Positions 1 to 7,686 of a stretch of 64,000 bases of DNA are shown piece by piece; the first letter of the stretch is position 1, and every line of letters begins with the position of its first letter. This DNA is from Paenibacillus urinalis (GTDB lineage: Bacteria; Bacillota; Bacilli; Paenibacillales; Paenibacillaceae): contig NZ_CP118108.1 in the NCBI RefSeq assembly GCF_028747985.1, positions 2,795,501 to 2,859,500 of the forward strand, in the 5' to 3' direction. A program made the position numbers and the translations under genes. The notes under the pieces were generated by a model, which had not been told where the DNA came from, made no database searches, and worked only from the letters and a program-made list of their open reading frames with translations.

Positions 1-533
1 AAGACTGCACCGAATCATCTGGATCGCCAGTTCACGGCTGAGGCGCCAAAAATGAGAAGTGGGTGACGGACATCACGGAGTTTAAGTTATTTGGAGAAAA
101 GCTGTATCTTTCCCCCATTTTGGACTTATTCAACGGAGAGATTATCACCTATACCATCGGTTCACGATCAACCTATTCTCTGGTATCTGAGATGCTTGAT
201 ACAGGACTGAAGCGTCTGCCGGAGAAGCACCGTCTTCTCCTTCATTCAGATCAAGGATGGCATTACCAAATGAAGACGTATTGCCATGTGCTGAAGTCGA
301 GAGGCATTCTTCAAAGCATGTCACGAAGAGGGAATTGTTATGACAACGCCGTCATTGAGAATTTCTTTGGCATTCTCAAGTCGGAGTTTTTATACTACAA
401 AAAGTTTGAAAGTGTAGAGCATTTCAAGAAGGAACTGGAAAAATACATTAAATACTACAATACCAAACGGTTGAAGGCAAAAATCAAAATGAGTCCGGTA
501 CAGTACCGAACTCATTTTGAGAAAGCTGCCTGA
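1..533 (+). pseudogene. IS3-family (IS150 group) transposase OrfB, 3' part, frameshifted
   Basis: This is the integrase-core half of an IS3-family DDE transposase, which cuts and joins IS ends. The frame open from 63 carries a WVTDITEF start, LYLSPILDLFNGEI, the second Asp in LLHSDQGWHY and the catalytic Glu in NAVIENFFGILKSE, then the usual C-terminal MSPVQYR. Upstream of 63 the same frame has a stop at 39-41, while the conserved LDRQFTAEAP-like reading lies in another frame. The two frames would join as P-K-N-E-K-W with one extra A in the A-run at 48-52. The copy is therefore frameshifted or carries a sequencing error. The 5' half lies outside the window. Confidence 0.85.
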
Positions 534-544
534 AGAAATAACCG

Positions 545-564
545 TGTCTAACTTTTGGGGGTCA
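545..564 (+). repeat. Right terminal inverted repeat of the IS3-type element
   Basis: The sequence TGTCTAACTTTTGGGGGTCA lies 12 bases after the transposase stop. Its complement, TGACCCCCAAAAGTTAGACA, has the form typical of IS150-group ends. It marks the likely right boundary of the element. The left end is outside the window, so a target duplication cannot be checked. Confidence 0.7.
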
Positions 565-695
565 CTTCATTTCCGCGACTTATTTGCTGCACCAAGTTCT
601 TCTTCGCCTTAACGCTGTTGAGCATAATAAGCTGAACTCTGGCCTGAGTCCTCCTATTTTTATCAGTTCTTGTAAAGCCGCCGGTTACCTTTTGG

Positions 696-724
696 TAAGT
701 ACCTGAAAAAAATGTGCGTACTTA
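696..724. promoter_or_regulatory. Candidate HxlR-type operator upstream of the oxidoreductase
   Basis: TAAGTAC and GTACTTA form a perfect 7-base inverted repeat with a 15-base spacer, about 50 bases before the oxidoreductase start. Redox-sensing HxlR/DUF24 repressors commonly bind GTAC-containing inverted repeats upstream of quinone or flavin reductases, and an HxlR remnant lies next door. Operator function is inferred. Confidence 0.4.
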
Positions 725-771
725 TAATTTGAGGCAATCGCCATTATACTCATGAATAAAGGAGGGGTCAC

Positions 772-1329
772 ATGAAAACCCTGGTGATTGTAACGCACCC
801 AAACTTAGAAACGTCAACGATTAATAAACGGCTGGTAGAAGAATTAAATAAGTTTCCGGAGAAGTATACCGTCCATGATTTGTACAAGACATACCCCGAC
901 GGGAACATTGATGTAAAGAGCGAACAGAGATTGGTAGAATCGCATGCAAATCTAGTATTTCAGTTCCCGATCTTCTGGTTCAATTGCCCGCCACTGTTGA
1001 AAAAATGGCTTGATGATGTATTGACTTACGGCTGGGGCTATGGTTCAAGCAGCGGTAACCAAATGAAACATCGAAAAGTCGCTCTAGCCGTGTCAACCGG
1101 GATAAGACGAGAGGAATATAGTTCTGACGGGAAATACAAATATTCGTTAGAGCAACTGCTAGCACCATTTGAAACAACGTTCCATTACTGCAATTCAGAC
1201 TACCGCTCGTTCTTTGCTGTTTATGGTAAGGAGGGCGACGAAGCGTCAACAGTCGAAGACAATAGACCGACGACCAACCTATTGGAAGTGAGAGCACATG
1301 AATATCTTCGCTTTATAGACACTCTGTAA
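772..1329 (+). CDS. NAD(P)H-dependent oxidoreductase (flavodoxin-like, KefF/YwrO type)
   Basis: This is a 185-residue cytosolic flavodoxin-fold enzyme of the NAD(P)H quinone oxidoreductase family, which reduces quinones or other electrophiles with FMN or FAD. The N-terminus has the VIVTHPN nucleotide-binding turn. Residues 60-90 read QFPIFWFNCPPLLKKWLDDV, the usual flavin-contact stretch, followed by TYGWGYG. An AGGAGG-type site lies 6 bases before the ATG. Inverted repeats upstream suggest an HxlR repressor, but the only nearby hxlR-like gene, convergent downstream, lacks its N-terminus. Family assignment is firm; the substrate is unknown. Confidence 0.88.
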   Translation: MKTLVIVTHPNLETSTINKRLVEELNKFPEKYTVHDLYKTYPDGNIDVKSEQRLVESHANLVFQFPIFWFNCPPLLKKWLDDVLTYGWGYGSSSGNQMKHRKVALAVSTGIRREEYSSDGKYKYSLEQLLAPFETTFHYCNSDYRSFFAVYGKEGDEASTVEDNRPTTNLLEVRAHEYLRFIDTL

Positions 1330-1342
1330 GGCATACACTCTT

Positions 1343-1371
1343 CAGGAGGTTTAATCAAGCCTCCTGTTTTT
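1343..1371 (+). terminator. Rho-independent terminator after the oxidoreductase
   Basis: CAGGAGG and CCTCCTG form a stem around a short AT-rich loop, followed by TTTTTCT, 13 bases beyond the oxidoreductase stop. The stem also overlaps the last codons of the convergent HxlR remnant. Confidence 0.7.
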
Positions 1372-1569
1372 CTCTCCCCACTCACACATCATATGTAAAA
1401 TTGGAATGATCGATTGCCCTAGTTCCGATAAGGAATATTCAACCTTCGGGGGAATTTGGGCATAATCTTTGCGGAGAATCAAGCCGTCCGCTTCGAGCTC
1501 TTTTAGCATCATACTTAACGTCTTGAAAGGAATGCCGTTAATTTTACGTAACATTTCATTGGGCCCTTT
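1351..1569 (-). pseudogene. HxlR-family transcriptional regulator, N-terminally truncated
   Basis: The reading contains the C-terminal two thirds of an HxlR (DUF24) winged-helix regulator: KTLSMMLKELEADGLI, then PPKVEYSLSELGQSIIPIL and a final EWGEKN. HxlR proteins normally have about 45 more residues, including the CPVE cysteine motif and the first helices. Here the frame meets a stop just upstream of KGPNE and abuts the end of the dinB-like gene. This looks like a deletion junction, so the protein is probably inactive. The internal ATG at 1554 would not restore the missing helices. Confidence 0.75.
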
Positions 1570-1580
1570 TCAACTCAGAA

Positions 1581-2036
1581 TCAGTCGACATCGAGAATTT
1601 GCCGGAGATGATGATTCAGATGCTCGACATAATCATCCACTAGCCACAACAAGGTTCGGATCTCCCCATCCGGCAGCAGCACCTGACTTGAAGATAACGA
1701 TTCTTCAGGGATAGAGGAAATGACTCTAAGAATAGAGAGATTTACACTCTCCCAGAGCGCCAGGACCTCCTCCACCGAAGCCGTTTCATAGCGTTGCGCC
1801 ACAACCCAAGCATCTTGGTTATATGAAGTTACCGTATATCTTCCCGATGTATGCTGGGCGTCAATGAACCGAATCAAATTATGAATGGCCGAATCGCACA
1901 GATGACCCAGGATTTGCAGTCTGGACCATTTCCCTTCGGACCGTGGAACCCTCATATGCTCGCAGCCCAATTGTTCGATTTTTGCGGGAATTGCTTGGAC
2001 GAACCCTTCAAGTCGGTCGATAGATCTCTTTTCCAA
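1581..2036 (-). CDS. DinB/YfiT-like four-helix metal-binding protein
   Basis: This is a 151-residue DinB_2-type protein. These small four-helix-bundle proteins bind a divalent metal through three histidines, and some act as thiol-dependent transferases. Visible metal ligands are His in ILGHLCDSA (about residue 45) and the pair in EHLNHHLRQ near the C-terminus. The start is TTG, placed by a good GAAGGAGAG site 6 bases upstream. The gene ends directly against the truncated HxlR reading, suggesting a local rearrangement. The substrate is unknown; a stress or detoxification role is inferred from the family. Confidence 0.8.
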   Translation of the reverse strand: MEKRSIDRLEGFVQAIPAKIEQLGCEHMRVPRSEGKWSRLQILGHLCDSAIHNLIRFIDAQHTSGRYTVTSYNQDAWVVAQRYETASVEEVLALWESVNLSILRVISSIPEESLSSSQVLLPDGEIRTLLWLVDDYVEHLNHHLRQILDVD

Positions 2037-2198
2037 AACGATCTCTCCTTCGTGTCTAGTTATATACGTTATTATATTCGGGTATAATTCGCTGCCTGTC
2101 TAGGGCTGAGTCAAAAAAATGATATTTATAACTACATTCCGATTTTTGACGCTGATACACTAAGGTTGTAATCAAAACCTTATGAAGTGGGTGACGAA

Positions 2199-2693
2199 AT
2201 GAACAGAATCTTTAAGGTTGGTATAAGTGTAGGATTCCTTTCCGGGATCATGTGTATTATTCTATATTATGTCTTGTGTGCGCTGCTGGATCTTCGGTTT
2301 GAACAGCTGAATCCCTTCTCAATCATGATTGCGTCAATCGTCGTCAATGTAATAGGCGCCTTTATTTATAACAAGATCCAGGATAGGACTTCTAAACCAA
2401 GGTTCTACTATGGGCTAGTCACCGTTCTGGGGGCACTACTTCTATCGCTGTATGACTGGGCTTATCCATCTGAACCCAATATTGCAGGGATTGCAAACAC
2501 GCTTCATGCGCTAACAGCCTCCCTGTCGATTGCGTGGATTCCAACCTGGCTTACTAAGCGCGCTCTCCAAATTAAAACGATAGGAACGTGTTATGAATAC
2601 GATTTCAAGAAAATGGCTTGCCTTCGTACCTCTGATTATACCGGCAGTCTATTTATATGGTTTCACACCGCTTCAAGAAGCATGGCTGGATAA
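2199..2693 (+). CDS. Four-helix membrane protein, possible DUF6069 type
   Basis: This is a small integral membrane protein with about four hydrophobic segments at residues 5-28, 38-58, 70-87 and 102-122. I chose ATG 2199 over the upstream in-frame GTG at 2187 because it sits behind a plausible ribosome site. The frame runs 101 bases into the downstream histidine kinase gene, and the last 45 or so residues are unlike the rest. A one-base shift near the end would give a stop at 2581-2583, nine bases before the kinase ATG, so a 3' frameshift is likely. Position suggests co-transcription with the two-component pair. Function is unknown. Confidence 0.6.
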   Translation: MNRIFKVGISVGFLSGIMCIILYYVLCALLDLRFEQLNPFSIMIASIVVNVIGAFIYNKIQDRTSKPRFYYGLVTVLGALLLSLYDWAYPSEPNIAGIANTLHALTASLSIAWIPTWLTKRALQIKTIGTCYEYDFKKMACLRTSDYTGSLFIWFHTASRSMAG

Positions 2694-3696
2694 ATTCCTA
2701 TTTTTGCTGCTTGCCTTCTGTTATTGGAGGAGCCTGCTATATACGAAGCACCGTGAGATAAATATCTGCATTCAGCTTATTGTCGTTTCCTACTTCATCC
2801 TTGTTCATACTCCATGGCATATGAGCTTCGGCTTTTACCCTTCCTTAGCCATGTCGATGCTTGTCTCGTATCGCAGAATTTCCTGTCTGGTCGGTTTCAT
2901 GGCAGGCTGTTTTACAATCGCGGTCTGCCTGTCCGCTTACCTGTCTGACGAACCTCTTCGGTTCGAGTGGCTGCCCATCTCTATCGCATTGATCGTCCTT
3001 CCCTATGTGTCCAAACTGTACCAAGTCTCTTACGAGATGCAGATGAAGCTTACTCATGCCAGCGCAGAAAATGTGAAATATGCGGAGAGAGCACGCATTG
3101 CAAGAGATTTGCACGATACGCTGGGCCAGACGTTCTCCATGATTACTGTAAAGGGCGAGCTGGTGGAGAGACTCATTCGATCTAGTCCCAATGAGGCTCT
3201 AATTGAAGTCGGTGATATTCAGCGGATATCTAGGGCGGCCTTGCTGCAGGTCCGGGAAATGGTTAATGATATGCAATCCATCGATATCCGAGATGAACTT
3301 CATCGTGCTGTGCATATTCTTCAAACTGCCGGCATTGAGGCCGAAACGCACGTACGGATGGACGCGGAAAGAATGATGCCTATCGTACAGAATGTTCTTG
3401 GCATGTGCTTGCGGGAATGTATAACCAATGTCGTCAAACATAGCGGGGCAGGAAAATGTTCCATTCAGCTCCTGGAAGATAAGGAACGCTATTTGTTACT
3501 CACTTGTGACAATGGGATCGGCATCGCGAAGGGTCAGAATCAAACGGAGAAATGGGGTGCCGGTCTGCTGGGCATGAAGGAACGGTTATCTTTAATAGGA
3601 GGAACACTGGAACTGGATTCTGATGCTGAGAATCGCACGAAAGTGACGATTGCCATCCCTCATCACCGAACGCGGGCCAAGGAGGAAACAGGGTGA
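2593..3696 (+). CDS. Sensor histidine kinase, DesK/NarL-partner type (HisKA_3)
   Basis: This is a 367-residue membrane sensor kinase. About five hydrophobic segments fill residues 8-140, with no large extracellular loop, as in sensors that read membrane state. The HisKA_3 phosphoacceptor His is at about residue 174 in ARDLHDTLGQ. The ATP-binding domain has its N box at NVVKHSGAGKC and a glycine box at DNGIGI and GAGLLGMKERL. The stop overlaps the response-regulator GTG start by 4 bases, so they form one operon. A membrane-stress or lipid-fluidity signal is only an analogy with DesK. Confidence 0.9.
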   Translation: MNTISRKWLAFVPLIIPAVYLYGFTPLQEAWLDKFLFLLLAFCYWRSLLYTKHREINICIQLIVVSYFILVHTPWHMSFGFYPSLAMSMLVSYRRISCLVGFMAGCFTIAVCLSAYLSDEPLRFEWLPISIALIVLPYVSKLYQVSYEMQMKLTHASAENVKYAERARIARDLHDTLGQTFSMITVKGELVERLIRSSPNEALIEVGDIQRISRAALLQVREMVNDMQSIDIRDELHRAVHILQTAGIEAETHVRMDAERMMPIVQNVLGMCLRECITNVVKHSGAGKCSIQLLEDKERYLLLTCDNGIGIAKGQNQTEKWGAGLLGMKERLSLIGGTLELDSDAENRTKVTIAIPHHRTRAKEETG

Positions 3697-4292
3697 AGAT
3701 TGTCATTGCAGAGGACCAAGGAATGTTAAGAAGCGCCATAAGCCGGCTCCTCGGTATGGAACCGGACATCGAAATCGTCGGAGAATCCGACAATGGCGAG
3801 CTAGCCTTGCAGCTGATCCGAAAGCTGTCGCCGGATATTGCCGTACTAGATATTGAAATGCCGCTATTAAGCGGACTGGACGTAGCTGAACAGCTTATGG
3901 CAGAGGGCAGTAAATGCCGGATCGCCATCGTGACGACTTTTGCCAAAAGCGGATATTATCAGCGAGCAATTCAAGCTGGAGTGATGGGGTATTTCCTAAA
4001 GGACGCCCCCGTATCGGAACTTGCCGTATCTTTACGCAAAATTTATAAGGGTAGTCGCGTATTCAGTCCACTCCTCACCTTCTCCATGAGCGAAGAACTG
4101 AATCCTTTAACGAATCGGGAGTCAGAGCTTCTATCCTATTTGAGAGCCGGATATTCGGTGAGCGAAATTAGCAAGCTATTATATTTGTCTCCCGCTACCA
4201 TCCGTAATTACATCTCAGAGATCCTTCAGAAACTCGAGGCGAAGAATCGGATCGATGCCGTTGCAATTGCTCTAAACAAGGGTTGGATTTGA
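3693..4292 (+). CDS. NarL/DesR-family response regulator
   Basis: This is a 199-residue response regulator that pairs with the upstream kinase. The receiver domain shows the acidic EDQ near residue 7, the phospho-acceptor Asp at about 53 in VLDIEMP, the Thr in VTTFAKSGY and the Lys in YFLKDAP. A LuxR-type helix-turn-helix follows at about 133-195 (LTNRESELL and LSPATIRNYISEILQKLEAKNR). The start is GTG, overlapping the kinase stop. Targets are not visible; no ABC exporter or desaturase gene follows directly. Confidence 0.92.
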   Translation: MKIVIAEDQGMLRSAISRLLGMEPDIEIVGESDNGELALQLIRKLSPDIAVLDIEMPLLSGLDVAEQLMAEGSKCRIAIVTTFAKSGYYQRAIQAGVMGYFLKDAPVSELAVSLRKIYKGSRVFSPLLTFSMSEELNPLTNRESELLSYLRAGYSVSEISKLLYLSPATIRNYISEILQKLEAKNRIDAVAIALNKGWI

Positions 4293-4440
4293 GCCTCGGA
4301 AGAACGTATAACCGAAAAAAGGAGCTGCACATGCAGTAATTGCTTCGAAGAAACGAAAGTGGATACCTATTGTAATGACTGCTTTACCATCTAAGATGAA
4401 TGTAACTTTCCGAATAAGCAGTCTTTAATATTTTTTACTC

Positions 4441-4977
4441 TTACTGAATTCTTTCCTGCCACCACAATAATGCTCTCCTTTCCAAATCTTTTACAAATGC
4501 ATCTTTACCAACACTATATCCTTCGATGTCTTTGGGAAATCGCTTGGCTAAATGTACTTTCAACTCTCCGTATTCTTGCACGTCCTTTAGATGCGATTTT
4601 AAATAATCCCGAACAGCGATATGGCGTTCGATCTCATATACATGATCAACTTGAAAAAAGTGCACCTGATGAGTCCTGTTTTCTCCTCCTTTACGAAAAT
4701 ATCTCCTTCCAGCCATCCCAAACTCTCCAAGGGGTTCATAACCGATATCAATCATCTTTGAATTAAATCCATCCACGTTCTCAATCTTGTTAACCACTGG
4801 CATGATATCAATGATTGGTTTAGCCTTGAGACCTGGCACCGCTGTGCTGCCAATATGATAAATTTCTAGGATTTCGCCTTCAAGAACTTTCCGGATCAAT
4901 CTTGCTTCCTTTTGAAATTGATGAACCCAATTGGCATCATATTCTTTTACGACAATGTTCATTGCACGATTAGTCAT
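4441..4977 (-). CDS. GrpB family protein (UPF0157)
   Basis: This is a 178-residue GrpB/UPF0157 protein with a nucleotidyltransferase-like fold. The hallmark EIYHIGSTAVPGLKAKPIID is present at residues 38-57, followed by conserved RTHQVHFFQV and RDYLKSHLKD. These proteins are often found next to CoaE or antibiotic-resistance-like transferases; their reaction is unproven. The start ATG has AAGGATG-type spacing. It stands alone between a convergent response regulator and a nucleotidyltransferase gene on the same strand. Family assignment is firm. Confidence 0.88.
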   Translation of the reverse strand: MTNRAMNIVVKEYDANWVHQFQKEARLIRKVLEGEILEIYHIGSTAVPGLKAKPIIDIMPVVNKIENVDGFNSKMIDIGYEPLGEFGMAGRRYFRKGGENRTHQVHFFQVDHVYEIERHIAVRDYLKSHLKDVQEYGELKVHLAKRFPKDIEGYSVGKDAFVKDLERRALLWWQERIQ

Positions 4978-5157
4978 CCTAACTCAACATCCTTTAACTA
5001 TTTTTTCTTACTTTATTTTCATAATATCATAGGTGACAGAGATGCATTTCATTTAACTGGCTAATGTAGTGGCACAACCGATTTTAACATTGGTAGGTAG
5101 TTTACTTATGAGTTTTTATCTGAGCTAACCTGTTCGGGCGGCGTTGGACATTTTGAG

Positions 5158-5205
5158 TCTGGTCGCTGGCTGCTCAGAGTGACCAGAATTGTAAAAATTC
5201 TGTTA
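5158..5205. other. Two adjacent imperfect hairpins after the nucleotidyltransferase
   Basis: TCTGGTC and GACCAGA can pair around a 16-base loop, and CAGAATT and AATTCTG can pair right next to it, overlapping the 3' end of the nucleotidyltransferase gene. There is no clean T-run, so this is only a possible terminator or RNA stabiliser. Confidence 0.3.
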
Positions 5206-5970
5206 GCTGAAGGAAGTTCTGGAATCAGCCATTGCATTTAAGGCGTTCTCAAAATAGCTATATACTTCTTCTGCAATTCCCAGAAACTCTTCAACAGGTA
5301 CATTACTATCCATGTAACATGCATACAGATATTCAACTAAAGCGGAGTCAATCTCACAATAGTTTAATATGGCATTCTTCATCTTAATAATGTCATCTTG
5401 CCATACACCTGTATCTTCTAAAACCAAAGAATATAATGCACGAATTAATCTCTTAGAGTAACCTTTAATATATCTAGATTTCATTGTGTTATCACTAGCA
5501 TTAGAAAGTGAACGATGTATACGAACTACTTCCTCCTTAGTCTCTGTATTTAAGTCTAAAATGAACTCTGGAGAAATAATGATCGGTGGTACTTTCTCGC
5601 CAACGTCATCACCATATAGGCAAACACAAATGATCTTAACCCAAAAACCCCACTCATTTGGTTTACTTAATACATCGTCGATCGAGCAAATGATCGTATC
5701 AATCTTAGTTATAACTGGATATCCTTCCAAAAGCCTGTCTTTAATAGCTGTCAATCTTTCGTAATCAATATCTTTGGGATTTTCACATACAATAGTAAAG
5801 TCTGCATCTGACTTAAAAGGTTTAGCAGTTCCTTTTGGAATCGAGCCACACATATAAATGCTATGAATCTTACCTTTAAATTCGGCAAGTATATGATCTA
5901 TATACTTATCAACAAAATCCTTATATTCACTTTGTATTACAATTCTATTTATAACTTTTTCTAATATCAG
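5203..5970 (-). CDS. Nucleotidyltransferase-domain protein with probable CTG start
   Basis: This is a nucleotidyltransferase-fold protein of the kind seen in aminoglycoside adenylyltransferases. The signature glycine-serine and acidic cluster read MCGSIPKGTAKPF and SDADFTIV. Starting at the first ATG (5853) would remove the helix and first strand that precede GS. The frame is open upstream through FVDKYIDHILAEFKGKIHSI, and a strong GGAGGAG site at 5976-5982 sits five bases before an in-frame CTG (5970-5968), giving 255 residues. No ATG, GTG or TTG is available there. The C-terminal half is helical. The substrate is not recognised. Confidence 0.75.
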   Translation of the reverse strand: MILEKVINRIVIQSEYKDFVDKYIDHILAEFKGKIHSIYMCGSIPKGTAKPFKSDADFTIVCENPKDIDYERLTAIKDRLLEGYPVITKIDTIICSIDDVLSKPNEWGFWVKIICVCLYGDDVGEKVPPIIISPEFILDLNTETKEEVVRIHRSLSNASDNTMKSRYIKGYSKRLIRALYSLVLEDTGVWQDDIIKMKNAILNYCEIDSALVEYLYACYMDSNVPVEEFLGIAEEVYSYFENALNAMADSRTSFS

Positions 5971-6109
5971 ATAGACTCCTCCTACACTAAGAACTTCTTC
6001 CGGCTAACGTCTTATCTACGAGCTTCGTAAATAACTTCATGTGTAGAGTATTCGCTAAGTCAATAAACTCTCCTGCATCACTGTTCTTGATTATAACCCC
6101 GTAAAAAAG

Positions 6110-6154
6110 ACTGCACCCCAATAGTTAGATGATTTCTAACTATTGGGGTGCAGT
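6110..6154. repeat. Perfect 20-bp palindrome resembling head-to-head IS ends
   Basis: The arms CTGCACCCCAATAGTTAGA and its exact complement (19 bases, 20 with the flanking A and T) surround a 5-base loop. Each arm resembles the IS terminus at 545-564 (CCCCAAAAGTTAGA). The structure could be a relic of two IS ends joined after internal deletion, a tiny MITE, or a very strong hairpin. The minus-strand side lacks a T-run, but on the plus strand an A-run precedes the stem. Confidence 0.65.
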
Positions 6155-6193
6155 TCACAGTAATTAGACTCCTATGTGATTCCTCTAGGATAA

Positions 6194-6529
6194 CTAATCC
6201 CCTACTGCAATGATATGCTTCTTTTGTTGACAGGCAATATTGCATAATTTCATAAGTGATATAAAAAAGTTTATCATCTGCTCATTATCTCTATACACCA
6301 ACTGCAACTCGGAACAAACGATCTTAAGATCTTCCACTTCGGAAGCCATAAAACATTTAACATCGAAGGGGTCTAGACTATACAATATTTTTGCAATCTC
6401 CGGTAAGTTTGCTTTGTCATTCCAAATGATACTATGAATATCTTCATCAAATTGTACTATCTCATAATTATTTACACACTCAGCTAAAGAATCTGCGACA
6501 AAAAAGGTTACTGCCAATTCATTCAACAC
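6194..6529 (-). CDS. Hypothetical protein, 111 residues
   Basis: I do not recognise this family. The product is a soluble, acidic protein of mixed helix and strand with no signal peptide or membrane segment and several cysteines in the second half. A GAGGTG site lies 5 bases before ATG 6529. It follows a small lipoprotein gene on the same strand with a 29-base gap, so the two are probably co-transcribed. Small acidic proteins in such positions are sometimes immunity proteins, but nothing here proves that. Confidence 0.55.
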   Translation of the reverse strand: MLNELAVTFFVADSLAECVNNYEIVQFDEDIHSIIWNDKANLPEIAKILYSLDPFDVKCFMASEVEDLKIVCSELQLVYRDNEQMINFFISLMKLCNIACQQKKHIIAVGD

Positions 6530-6558
6530 CTCAATATTGTTTTAAGACAAACACTTCA

Positions 6559-7059
6559 TTAATCACTAACCGAGTTAAGTATTTGTTTAATGTCAGTTTT
6601 CAGATTTTCGGATAATTCATAATCTTTATTTATCTGAATACCTTCCAATTTTTTATCACTCGAATTAATATCAATCCATTTGATGTAAGTGATATCAGGG
6701 TCTACTAAAATTCTAATATCAAATGTTTTTAGGCTGTTCTTATCCTGTGCACTTATTAACATTTCATAATAATATTCAGGTATTTGGGGCTTATCAACGA
6801 CTTCATTAAGAGAGTCAAGTTCATCAACGATCCTATATATATTTCCGATATCATCACCAGGATCTCGATGAGATCCTATAATATCTCCACTCTTCCCTTC
6901 CATATCAGTTTTTGAAACGATTGTATCGATGACTGAATTTTCTTGATTTAATTGTTTCATTTGATTCATATAAGTTTGAACAGTATCTTTGTCAGATTGT
7001 GCACATCCTATAACGCCAGTTATCAGGATAAATGAAAAAAGTAAAGTTAATAAACGCAT
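6559..7059 (-). CDS. Small lipoprotein of unknown function
   Basis: The 166-residue product starts with a lipoprotein signal peptide: MRLLTLLFSFILITGVIGC, with the lipobox ending at Cys 19. It should be lipid-anchored outside the membrane. The mature part is charged, contains a flexible HRDPGDD stretch and ends in a strand-rich region (IRILVDPDITYIKWIDI) and a helix. I recognise no named domain. It lies 29 bases upstream of the hypothetical 111-residue gene. Codon use is AT-rich compared with the sigY region, hinting at foreign origin. Confidence 0.7.
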   Translation of the reverse strand: MRLLTLLFSFILITGVIGCAQSDKDTVQTYMNQMKQLNQENSVIDTIVSKTDMEGKSGDIIGSHRDPGDDIGNIYRIVDELDSLNEVVDKPQIPEYYYEMLISAQDKNSLKTFDIRILVDPDITYIKWIDINSSDKKLEGIQINKDYELSENLKTDIKQILNSVSD

Positions 7060-7208
7060 AATTATGGATTTCGTCCTTTCATTCTTTCATCCTTATAAAA
7101 TAGTTTTTCAAACCGCCCAATAATTCCATAAATTAATACGTTATAAAAAATGGAATGTTGCGTTAAACTTCCCATTAATCACTTTGTATTCATCAAAATT
7201 AGCTTTAA

Positions 7209-7439
7209 AAAGTAAACTGGTACTTTATCCAAGTATTATTTGTCGTAACATACTTTATGGAATTTCGAGTTTCAAGAGCAGTTGAACTTCTGGAGTCCAC
7301 AGATATTCCTATCTCTGAAATCTCTGAATCAATAGGATTCAGCAGCCAAAGTTATTTTATTGAATCATTCAAAAAAAAGACGAGACTCAGTCCTCTTGCC
7401 TACAGGAAATTAGTAAAAGGATTCCCCAAAGGAAAATAG
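7209..7439 (+). pseudogene. AraC-family regulator, C-terminal helix-turn-helix remnant
   Basis: About 60 residues match the end of an AraC DNA-binding domain: VSRAVELLESTDIPISEISE, then IGFSSQSYFIESFKKK and the final LSPLAYRKL. The preceding 16 codons back to a stop do not resemble the first helix-turn-helix, and no sensor domain exists upstream. The ATG at 7257 has no convincing ribosome site. This is the tail of a deleted regulator. Confidence 0.7.
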
Positions 7440-7686
7440 TTTAGTATCACCTTGATCTTTATACGGCGGTGGCGTCGTACTTTGGTCTTAACCCTGTCAA
7501 GTAGACATTACAAAAAAGCCAAGAATTAAGCTGCGGCCGTTTAGTTTTTACTGAAATCTGTCTTGGTTCCATTAGTGCACTGATTCTTCATCTTTTGCAG
7601 CCGTTCCAAGTGAAAACTTAGATAGGATGCTTGTAGTACGTAAATTGATCTTGACGACCTGCCCTGGAACCTCAGGCTTTCGAAAT
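7440..7686. other. Intergenic stretch with no recognisable gene
   Basis: Between the AraC remnant and the stalk-like pseudogene I find no start with a ribosome site, no clear terminator and no repeat. It probably contains further degraded sequence. Confidence 0.4.

Noticed and set aside
565..725. A minus-strand open stretch of about 50 codons with protein-like composition (TGGFTRTDKNRRTQARVQLI)
   Set aside because: It overlaps the oxidoreductase promoter, has no start, and I cannot match it to a family. It may be an old gene fragment cut by the IS, but this is unsupported.
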